Shown here piece after piece: positions 1-6,675 of a stretch of DNA of 11,919 nucleotides. The notes beneath the pieces are model-generated. The model was not told the origin of the DNA and did no database searches. It saw only the letters and a program-made list of their open reading frames with translations. Each line of letters opens with the position of its first letter. Position 1 is the stretch's first letter. The stretch is from an uncultured Pleurocapsa sp. (GTDB lineage: Bacteria > Cyanobacteriota > Cyanobacteriia > Cyanobacteriales > Xenococcaceae), in NCBI GenBank assembly GCA_937884735.1, contig CAKZYI010000452.1, positions 1-11,919 on the forward strand, written 5' to 3'. A program made the translations under genes and the position numbers.

Positions 1-1
1 T

Positions 2-1222
2 ACAATAATTTCTTTGTTACTATATTCTCATGGCTTTTACCCTATTATTTTAGGCAAAAACACAGGAGGAGGGGACATAGATAGTCCTTTACTTCGTATG
101 GTTTTTATCGGTATATATTTTGTTACCCTCATACTCTTAACTTTTCGCTGGCAAAGAACTTTAACCTTTGTGACCAGCAATTCTTGGCTGCTCTTTCTGA
201 TTGGATTGGCAATTTTTTCCATATCATGGTCATCAGTCCCCAACATAGCTTTTAGAAAAGTCGTCTCTTTAATAGGAGCCACCATGTTTGGAGTGTACTT
301 GGGTTCTAGATATGATTTTGAGCAACAGCTAGGAATTTATAGCTGGACTTTTGGAATTGGTTTATTTTTTAGCTACATTTTTTCCATAGCTTTACCCGAA
401 TACGGAATCATGAATACTGACGCAATTGTAGGTGCGTGGCAAGGTATTTTTCCTCATAAAAACGGTTTGGGAGAAAGCATGTTTGCTGGATTTATGGCTT
501 TTTACTTTTCTTCCTTGTTAAATGTAAGCAAACGAAAGAAAATATTTTTTCAAGTTTTGACGTTACTGGCACTAATAATAGTTTATTTTAGTGAATCTGC
601 CACTGCTTTGGTAAGCATCATATTTATCTTTTTGACGGCACAAGGATTAAAGCGACTGTCTATAACTTCTAAAAAGAGCGTACTATTAGTTTTATTGTTC
701 TTGATCTTTACTTGTATAGTAATGTTTTTGCTACTGGTAAACTTCAACACGTTCTTAAGCGTTAATGATAAAGATGTAACTTTATCTGGAAGAACAATCT
801 TATGGGATACTTTGTGGCAATTTATCAGAGAAAAACCCTGGTTGGGTTATGGATATGGTAGTTTCTTTTCTGGAGAAAGTAGAGAAGCAACCTTGCTGTG
901 GCAAGTACATGATTGGTCTCCTGTTCATTCCCATAATGGATATATTCAGCTTTGGTTAAATCTCGGACTAGTTGGCTTGATTGTGTTTTTCCTAGGCTAT
1001 ATTAGCTGTTTATTTAACTCTTTGTTTAAATATCTAGTCTTTAAAGATCTTCGAATGCTCTGGATCTTTTTATTCTTGATCTATACTGTTTTCCTAAATA
1101 TGACAGAGGTGTCTTTCTTTTCTTCAGGTAATATCTGGATAATTACCTTAGCTTCAATTTATTCAATGAAAATTAAGACTAAAACAACCATCGTTCAAAA
1201 TGCAGTAGCATCTACTAGTTAA
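2..1222 (+). CDS. O-antigen polymerase/ligase-like membrane protein (Wzy/WaaL family), 5' partial
   Basis: Multi-spanning inner-membrane protein of the O-antigen ligase/polymerase family (Wzy_C type), which joins lipid-linked repeat units into a chain or transfers them to an acceptor at the periplasmic face. The reading frame is open to the left edge. The first possible start inside the window is a TTG at 14, but codons before it continue without a stop and the visible N-terminus already begins in a hydrophobic segment, so the real start most likely lies outside. Numbering from that TTG, family marks are GIFPHKNGLG (144-153), LSGRTILW followed by KPWLGYGYGSFF (257-285), and a periplasmic HSHNGYIQLWLNLGLVG (305-321) with the conserved His-Asn pair, set among about ten hydrophobic segments. 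It ends 4 nt before the flippase gene, so the two are probably co-transcribed. Polymerase and ligase cannot be separated by sequence alone; the adjacent Wzx favours polymerase. Confidence 0.9.
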   Translation, partial: TIISLLLYSHGFYPIILGKNTGGGDIDSPLLRMVFIGIYFVTLILLTFRWQRTLTFVTSNSWLLFLIGLAIFSISWSSVPNIAFRKVVSLIGATMFGVYLGSRYDFEQQLGIYSWTFGIGLFFSYIFSIALPEYGIMNTDAIVGAWQGIFPHKNGLGESMFAGFMAFYFSSLLNVSKRKKIFFQVLTLLALIIVYFSESATALVSIIFIFLTAQGLKRLSITSKKSVLLVLLFLIFTCIVMFLLLVNFNTFLSVNDKDVTLSGRTILWDTLWQFIREKPWLGYGYGSFFSGESREATLLWQVHDWSPVHSHNGYIQLWLNLGLVGLIVFFLGYISCLFNSLFKYLVFKDLRMLWIFLFLIYTVFLNMTEVSFFSSGNIWIITLASIYSMKIKTKTTIVQNAVASTS

Positions 1223-1226
1223 TTTA

Positions 1227-2498
1227 ATGTCAAAGAAGAATTTTAGTTCAAAATTCAATACTCTATTAAAAAGCGATACATTAAAAAACTCCTGGACAAT
1301 TTTTCAATCGTTTATTTTAAGACTAGTTGTTCAAGGAGTTTATTTTATAATCTTAGCTCGTAGTTTTGAGCCAGCAAGATATGGAGCTTATGTCGGAATT
1401 GTAGCAATTGTTTCTATTTTCATTCCTTTTGCCAGCTGGGGTAGTGGAGAAGTATTAATTCAAAATGTCTCTCGCGATCGCAATTTGTTTAGAGAATATT
1501 GGGGAACAACAATTCTTAAGACCCTTTTATTTGGGTCTTTATTTATATCTTTAATTTTAATAATTTATAAATTTATACCAATACCAGATATCTCTCCTTA
1601 TTCGGTATTTTTTGTAGCCTTAGCTAACCTAGTTTTTCTGCGGCTTAATGATGTTACTAGGGATGCTTTTATTGCCGTAGGATTGATGAACTATACGGCA
1701 AAATCTATTGTCATAGTTTCTTTAAATAGATTTTTTGCAGCGATCGTTTTTATCACCTGTTTTGATAATCCTAGCGTGCTGACATGGTGCAGATTGTATT
1801 GCATTGCGACTTTTCTCGCTTCTGTTGTGTCAACATATTTAGTATTTAGACAGATTGGTTATCCCAAGTTCGATTTGTCCAAAGTAAGTAGCGATCTCAA
1901 ATTGGGACTGTCTTTTGCTATTGGTGTATCGGCACAAAATATTTATAATGACCTGGATAAATCTATGCTCGCAAAGTTGTCTACTTTGGAAGCTACAGGA
2001 ATATACGGTGCTGCATATCATATTCTAAACGTGGCATTGACTCCCATTCAATCAGTAGCACTTGCTTCATTTAGAAAATTCTTTCAACAGGGAGCTTCAG
2101 GAATTAAGGGTAGCTTCGCACTGTGCAAAAAGTTACTACCTATGACTTTTGCTTATTCTCTTGCCGCTATTGTTGGTATAGTTGTGTGTTCTCCACTAAT
2201 ACCCAAGATATTGGGTAGTGAATATCAAAACTCTGTTTTTGCTCTGATTTGGCTTGCTCCAACTATTATTTTTAGAACCATGCACTTTTTAGCGGCGGAT
2301 ACTCTTACAGGAGCAAACTATCAAACTGCAAGAACTATTATCCAAGTATTAGTTGCAATGATCAATGGCTTACTAAACTTTTGGTTGATTCCTCTTTACA
2401 GCTGGCATGGTGCTATATGGGCGACTATCGCATCAGAATTCTTGTTGATGGTTTTTCTTTGGGGAGCTGTCTATAAATATTCTAAGCAATCTGCATGA
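1227..2498 (+). CDS. Wzx-type oligosaccharide flippase (polysaccharide biosynthesis protein)
   Basis: Integral membrane transporter of the MOP/PST superfamily, expected to move undecaprenyl-pyrophosphate-linked repeat units from the cytoplasmic to the periplasmic leaflet. The 423 residues match the usual length (about 400-480) and hold some 12 hydrophobic segments. Recognisable elements are RSFEPARYGAYVGIVAIV (45-62) after the first helix, the NDLDKSML loop (241-248), GIYGAAYHI (258-266), and the late block NFWLIPLYSWHGAIWATIASE (384-404), which follows the family pattern N-x-x-LIP-x-x-G-x-x-GA-x-x-AT. The ATG at 1227 follows the stop of the polymerase-like gene by 4 nt. No good Shine-Dalgarno is visible, so translation may be coupled. 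A HIP1 octamer lies inside the gene. The substrate cannot be read from sequence. Confidence 0.92.
   Translation: MSKKNFSSKFNTLLKSDTLKNSWTIFQSFILRLVVQGVYFIILARSFEPARYGAYVGIVAIVSIFIPFASWGSGEVLIQNVSRDRNLFREYWGTTILKTLLFGSLFISLILIIYKFIPIPDISPYSVFFVALANLVFLRLNDVTRDAFIAVGLMNYTAKSIVIVSLNRFFAAIVFITCFDNPSVLTWCRLYCIATFLASVVSTYLVFRQIGYPKFDLSKVSSDLKLGLSFAIGVSAQNIYNDLDKSMLAKLSTLEATGIYGAAYHILNVALTPIQSVALASFRKFFQQGASGIKGSFALCKKLLPMTFAYSLAAIVGIVVCSPLIPKILGSEYQNSVFALIWLAPTIIFRTMHFLAADTLTGANYQTARTIIQVLVAMINGLLNFWLIPLYSWHGAIWATIASEFLLMVFLWGAVYKYSKQSA
1474..1481. repeat. HIP1 octamer (first of five)
   Basis: GCGATCGC is the highly iterated palindrome of many cyanobacterial genomes. Further copies in this window are at 3641-3648, 3731-3738, 6992-6999 and 11199-11206. 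All five are inside coding sequence. Confidence 0.9.
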
Positions 2499-2634
2499 TT
2501 TTTATTTTACATTGCTAATACTTAAACTAATTGTTCAATAGGATTAACATAGCTATATATACAGAGGCTAAAAAAGATTTTTAAAAGATAAGATTAAAAA
2601 TGTAAAGTTATAGTGAAGTCAAGAATTTGGTTCT

Positions 2635-3876
2635 ATGGCTAAGAATAAATATAGTAAAGGAAGACGCTCATTCCTCCTAGGATTAGGTGGATTCAGTGCC
2701 TTGAGCTTGGCTCATAAACATTTATATTCTGCTGTACAGGCAGAAGAAATAAATGAATATATCAGCAGTCTGTCTAAACAAAATAAAAGAGGAAGAGGTC
2801 AAAGCTTACGCCAGATAGCAGCTTCTAAGGGGATAAAATATGGTGGTTTTCCTCAAAGGTCTTCTGATGACATATCTAGCGATCAAAAGTTTAAACGTAT
2901 TTTTACTAGGGAATATGAAGTTGTAGTTGGTGGCTTTTTTGGAGTTACGGTAGGACCATTTGACAATAACAGCTATAATTTTTCTCAAACTGATGCTTTC
3001 TTTAATTTTGCCAATCAAAATAACCTAGCTTTTCGCGGTCATCCTCTGATTTGGAACGAATTTAATTCATCTTGGTTGGTTGATAAGTTTAAAGACAGTG
3101 GCACTACTAATGGCGAAATTGACAACATTTTTGTAAATCATATTACAACCCTCGCACAACGCCATGCAGGACTAGTCAGCTCTTGGGACGTGTTTAATGA
3201 AGCAATCAGAGTTGAAGATGGTCGTAGCGACAATCTAAAAGACACGACTATAAGTGGAGTTAGAGGCGAAAAATTCCCGACATGGCTCAACTTTTTAGGG
3301 TCAGACTATATTGAACGCGCCTTTAAAATCGCTGCTGCAGTCGATCCCAATGCAGTTTTGACTTATAACGATAATGGACTAACCTACAGCAATCGCTTTG
3401 GCACAAGCTTTGAGGAACAACGTAGAGAAGCAATCCTCAATCTTTTGAGTCGCTTAAAAGCAAAAAACACTCCCGTTCATGCTTTAGGCATTCAAAGTCA
3501 CCTTGAAGGACATCGGAACAAAGAGTTTGATGCCAATAAGTTTCGTCAATTCTTAAGTGATGTTGCCAGTATGGGCATTGAAATTATTATTTCGGAATTG
3601 GATGTGAGGGATAATAAATTACCAAAAAATATTGTCAAGCGCGATCGCGCTGTTGCAGAAGCCTATTATGAATATCTCTCCGTAGCTTTAGATGAACCTG
3701 CCGTTACTACTGTTATCAACTGGGGATTGAGCGATCGCTATACCTGGCTGACCGATTTTGCACCTCGAAATGATGGAGCAGCAGTACGTCCTTTGTTGCT
3801 CGATCGGCAATATCTACGTAAACCAGCCTGGAAAGCTGTTGCGCGAGCATTAAAAGAAGCTCCTAGCAGACTATAG
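2635..3876 (+). CDS. Exported GH10 glycoside hydrolase (endo-beta-1,4-xylanase-like)
   Basis: Retaining endo-glycosidase of family GH10. The N-terminus has a twin-arginine-like signal: GRRSFLLG (9-16), a hydrophobic stretch to about residue 27, and a possible cleavage after VQA (34-36), so export to periplasm or outside is likely. The catalytic barrel spans about 85-408. The acid/base is Glu189 in WDVFNEA (184-190) and the nucleophile is Glu321 in SELD (320-323). Other conserved parts are RGH (134-136), GIQSH (285-289) and the tryptophans of NWGLSDRYTW (362-371). The region that usually reads E-N-x-M-K-W in GH10 is GGFFGVTV (99-106), so the subsite Glu, Asn and Lys are absent, and the His after RGHxLxW is Asn141. 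The fold and mechanism look intact, but the substrate may not be xylan. Within a Wzx/Wzy locus it probably trims or releases the polymer, as PslG or ExoK do elsewhere. A 136-bp gap before it suggests its own promoter. Confidence 0.9.
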   Translation: MAKNKYSKGRRSFLLGLGGFSALSLAHKHLYSAVQAEEINEYISSLSKQNKRGRGQSLRQIAASKGIKYGGFPQRSSDDISSDQKFKRIFTREYEVVVGGFFGVTVGPFDNNSYNFSQTDAFFNFANQNNLAFRGHPLIWNEFNSSWLVDKFKDSGTTNGEIDNIFVNHITTLAQRHAGLVSSWDVFNEAIRVEDGRSDNLKDTTISGVRGEKFPTWLNFLGSDYIERAFKIAAAVDPNAVLTYNDNGLTYSNRFGTSFEEQRREAILNLLSRLKAKNTPVHALGIQSHLEGHRNKEFDANKFRQFLSDVASMGIEIIISELDVRDNKLPKNIVKRDRAVAEAYYEYLSVALDEPAVTTVINWGLSDRYTWLTDFAPRNDGAAVRPLLLDRQYLRKPAWKAVARALKEAPSRL

Positions 3877-3929
3877 ATAGACCATAGAGAAACAAAAAAG
3901 CAAAGCTTAGAATAATTTAATTTGTATTT

Positions 3930-3968
3930 CTTGATAGAAATTGATTCTATCAAGATTATTTTTATTAT
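3930..3968 (+). terminator. Rho-independent terminator after the GH10 gene
   Basis: A perfect 10-bp inverted repeat (3930-3939 with 3945-3954) encloses a 5-nt loop and is followed by a T-rich run (3955-3968, interrupted by A). It starts 53 nt after the GH10 stop. The stem is AT-rich, so efficiency is uncertain. A palindromic operator for the next gene is the alternative, but the T-rich tail and position favour termination. Confidence 0.7.
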
Positions 3969-4104
3969 TCGCTAAATATTTTTTAAAAAATAACTTTGGA
4001 TCATGAAAATCACATAAAGTTAAGACCTTATGGGTATTAAATTATCAAGAGGTTAAGGTATTATTATTAGTCCGTTGTTTAGTATCACATTTTTAGAGAT
4101 ATTT

Positions 4105-4863
4105 ATGGGGTCTAGTAACTTTCCAAGTCAATTTCAACTGCCCACATGTAACCTCTCCGCTAAAAGAGTAACTGGATTTTTGCTTTCTATAATTGCTTTA
4201 TTAGTTTTCTTTAACCTTGTAGAGAGAGCGATTGTTTACTGGTTGAATGCGACCCAGGGTACTCAACTTATTTCTCACTACTTCAATTTCGATCAAGAAG
4301 CTAATTTTCCTTCGTTGTATTCTGCTTTAGCTCTAGGATTTTGTAGTTATTTATTAATTATCATTTTTAATATAAGAAAAGCCAAAAAAACTAGAGATGT
4401 AAAACATTGGAAAGCATTATCTTTAATTTTCTTGTTTTTAGCATTAGATGAAGCCTGTAGTATTCACGAACTCCTGATTCCAGTTTTAAGAGGTGCGATT
4501 AATGCTAGAGGAATCTTGTATTTTACTTGGGTTGTTCCTGCATTTTTCTTACTAATAGTCTTTTTAGCTGTGTTTAGAAAATTTATTTTTAATTTGCCTA
4601 CAAAAACTAGAACCATATTTATTTTGGCTGGTTCAGTTTATGTAGTAGGAGCTTTGGGGATGGAGTTGGTAGGAGGATACATAGCAGATACGATAGGATA
4701 TAACACTTTTTATGGACTTGCTTCTACGATAGAAGAATTACTAGAAATGTTTGGCATCGTGATATTTGTTAATGGGCTATTGTCCTATATTCAATCTCAA
4801 TTAACTGAGCTACATTTTTCTCTATCTTTTAAGCCATCTGGCAACAAAGTATTGCATCATTAA
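4105..4863 (+). CDS. Unrecognised six-helix membrane protein with intramembrane acidic/His motifs
   Basis: I do not recognise this as a named family. The 252-residue product has about six hydrophobic helices: roughly 22-47, 70-89, 101-121, 137-158, 169-188 and 201-228, numbered from the ATG at 4105. Polar residues sit inside or at the ends of helices: LALDEACSIHELL (112-124, Asp115, Glu116, His121, Glu122), GMELVGGYIAD (185-195, Glu187) and TIEELLEMFGI (208-218, Glu210, Glu211, Glu214). Such a set could bind a metal or form an active site, as in membrane hydrolases, but this is inference. The frame also allows a TTG at 4075; the ATG at 4105 is preferred because an AGAG lies 6 nt before it and the ten extra residues add nothing recognisable. 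It is separated from the GH10 gene by a terminator and 228 bp, and followed by 600 bp without genes, so it is probably transcribed alone. Its place in the locus suggests, but does not prove, a role in polymer or lipid-carrier handling. Confidence 0.72.
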   Translation: MGSSNFPSQFQLPTCNLSAKRVTGFLLSIIALLVFFNLVERAIVYWLNATQGTQLISHYFNFDQEANFPSLYSALALGFCSYLLIIIFNIRKAKKTRDVKHWKALSLIFLFLALDEACSIHELLIPVLRGAINARGILYFTWVVPAFFLLIVFLAVFRKFIFNLPTKTRTIFILAGSVYVVGALGMELVGGYIADTIGYNTFYGLASTIEELLEMFGIVIFVNGLLSYIQSQLTELHFSLSFKPSGNKVLHH

Positions 4864-5463
4864 TTTATTCACTCCTCAACTATGACTAAGATAGACTACT
4901 GACTCAGATTAAAGATCTAAAATACTGTTACGAGACAGAGAGAAAAAACTTTTGAGAATCTAAAAGCTAATGATATACCGCTCTATTTTTAGCTTTGATA
5001 GGTCAAATATAGAAAAATAAATTATCTAAATAAAATTTTTCTAAAATTTGACTAAAACAGTTTCTAATAATTGTCAATATCCCTAACTTGATTTTTACTC
5101 AAAAGACTGCATAAATAGCATGATTGTAGGCTTAAAATATTTCTCTCAAAAATTTTAGGAAAAATATTCTGATTGAATGTGGTTGTCCGTCCGCTATCAA
5201 GTAAGCCAAGCGTTTTGGTGATAGATAGTTCAATCTGGACATGATTGATAAAATCTATCTTTAAATCCCTATTATTTAATTGTCCTTAACGAATGTCTAA
5301 ATATCAATGGTAAAATTACACCAGAAATTGTTACTTAGTATTTGTCTCAAAACAGTAAATATTGGATAAGCAGAAACTATAAAGGTTTTTTACACTTAAA
5401 TAATATTTAACCGTATTTTAATTTACAAATAGTTCACAATTCTAATCAGTTATATATTAAAGA
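4864..5463. other. 600-bp AT-rich stretch without a gene
   Basis: Stops are frequent in all frames and no coding remnant or insertion-sequence end was seen. It contains a small hairpin (5194-5224) and, near the right side, promoter-like matches: TTGTCT at 5342 with GATAAG at 5365 (17-nt spacer) and an isolated TATAAA at 5378. These could serve the glycosyltransferase starting at 5464 with a leader of about 90 nt. The promoter reading is weak. Confidence 0.6.
5194..5224 (+). other. Small imperfect hairpin in the intergenic region
   Basis: CTATCA (5194-5199) pairs with TGATAG (5219-5224) and inside it CCAA (5206-5209) pairs with TTGG (5215-5218), with a 6-nt bulge on the left arm and a GCGTT loop. 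The surrounding 60-70 bases are less AT-rich than the rest of the intergenic region. It could be part of a structured transcript. It has no T-tract for a terminator. Confidence 0.3.
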
Positions 5464-6438
5464 ATGTCCGATTATTCATCAGCAAACAAAGCTTCTGGTT
5501 TATTTTTAGTCTGGAAAAAATATCAAAGAAGACCAGAAGTTCTCGCTCCTCTAATAAACTGCGAACTAAAATTTATTCCTCATTTATTTAAAAGCAAATA
5601 TTTGCGTCCTTTAGATTATTTATTCAAGTTAATCGTTAGTGTTAAAGATATTTTAGCCAAAAAACCTAATTTTGTAGTGGCTCAATGTCCCCCTACTTTT
5701 AGTGCTTTACCACCCTGGTTGACAAAAACTCCCTATGTGATTGATGCTCACAATCCGCTATTTCAGGTAGAAATGTGGCAAAAATTACCTTTTACTAAAG
5801 TCTTACTTCAAAATGCTTTAGGTATTATTGTACACAATTCGGAAATGTATCATTTAGTCAGCAAGATAGTTCCAGATGCACAGCTGTTTACAATTTCCGA
5901 CCCCATAGTACCAATCGTACCTGGCTCACCCCAAGAACGTCAGCCCAAACAAATTTTGGTAATTGCTTCCTTCGATCCTTGGGATGAACCAGTAGAATTA
6001 TTAATTGATGCTATGAGGGAGTTAAAAGAGTATCAGTTTATCGTTACGGCTGATGTCAATAAGTTGGATTCAGCCACCGCTGCTAGCCTTCAAACATTAA
6101 AAAATGTCAATTTGACTGGGTTTTTGGCTATAGAAGAATATCATCAAATGCTCTGTTCAAGCCTTGCTGCAGTCGTTTTAACTACTAGTAACGCAACTCA
6201 ACCTAGCGGTGCTTGCGAGGCTTTGTCTTCTGATACACAGCTGGTTATTAGCAAAACCTCATTAACAAAACAGTTGTTTGGAGATTGGGCTACAGTAGTT
6301 GATAATTCGACAGAATCGATCGCAACTGCTGTTAGAGCCTTATCATTACAAGATTTAGATCTTTCTGAATATCGAAAACAGTGGAATACAGCAGTACAGC
6401 AAGAGGTTGACAAAATGCTACAACAAGTGACTAAATAA
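5464..6438 (+). CDS. GT4-like glycosyltransferase (GT-B fold)
   Basis: Cytoplasmic or membrane-associated glycosyltransferase expected to add one sugar to the growing lipid-linked repeat unit. The N-terminal half contains a basic hydrophobic patch (KSKYLRPLDYLFKLIVSVKD region, 43-62), PPTFSALP (76-83), the acceptor-domain strand YVIDAHNPLF (91-100) and VHNSEM (123-128). The C-terminal nucleotide-sugar domain begins at ILVIASFDPWDEPVELLIDAM (164-184) and carries the GT4-like block LTTSNATQPSGACEALSSD (239-257), where Glu252 would be the first Glu of the E-x7-E-type motif; the second is not obvious. At 324 residues it is short for GT4 (usually 350-400). The ATG at 5464 is the first possible start, since TAA at 5458-5460 is in frame. 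It stands alone between 600 bp of non-coding sequence and a convergent gene. Donor and acceptor are unknown. Confidence 0.85.
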   Translation: MSDYSSANKASGLFLVWKKYQRRPEVLAPLINCELKFIPHLFKSKYLRPLDYLFKLIVSVKDILAKKPNFVVAQCPPTFSALPPWLTKTPYVIDAHNPLFQVEMWQKLPFTKVLLQNALGIIVHNSEMYHLVSKIVPDAQLFTISDPIVPIVPGSPQERQPKQILVIASFDPWDEPVELLIDAMRELKEYQFIVTADVNKLDSATAASLQTLKNVNLTGFLAIEEYHQMLCSSLAAVVLTTSNATQPSGACEALSSDTQLVISKTSLTKQLFGDWATVVDNSTESIATAVRALSLQDLDLSEYRKQWNTAVQQEVDKMLQQVTK

Positions 6439-6675
6439 GAGCAACCAAGCAACTTTACTCACTTTATTGGTTTACTAAAATAGTCAAACAAGAATACTGC
6501 AGTCATACTTATCAGGATAGAAATTGGGGAATAAGGAATAGGGAATAGAAATGAGAGTTCAGCACTTGTTTACTAACTTGCTAATATCGTTATATTGAAA
6601 CTGATTATTTTTCATTCTTCTTCCCTTCTCCCCTCCATTGAATCGTAATATCAAATCAGTCAAACTAGGATTGTT
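6439..6675. other. Convergent intergenic region
   Basis: 237 bp between the 3' ends of two glycosyltransferase genes. It holds the purine heptamer run at 6526-6548 and, 60 nt on, a pyrimidine-rich tract (6607-6636) that is roughly complementary to it. No clean terminator hairpin was found; the weak AACCAA/TTGGTT pairing (6443-6448 with 6467-6472) has an 18-nt loop. Confidence 0.45.
6526..6548. repeat. Purine-rich tandem heptamer repeat (gggaata type)
   Basis: Three near-identical heptamers stand head to tail: gggaata (6527-6533), aggaata (6534-6540) and gggaata (6541-6547). Short tandem heptamers of this composition are a known intergenic repeat class (STRR) in many cyanobacteria. The copy number here is low. 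Confidence 0.6.

Noticed and set aside
14..16. TTG as the true start of the polymerase-like gene
   Set aside because: The frame continues upstream to the window edge and the visible N-terminus lacks the usual beginning, so the gene is treated as cut by the edge.
3738..3953. 71-codon frame on - at the end of the GH10 gene
   Set aside because: It overlaps the GH10 coding end and the terminator, and its sequence is that of an antisense shadow.
4021..4060. Inverted pair ACCTTA/TAAGGT (4025-4030, 4054-4059)
   Set aside because: Only 6 bp with a 23-nt loop in AT-rich DNA; not distinguishable from chance.
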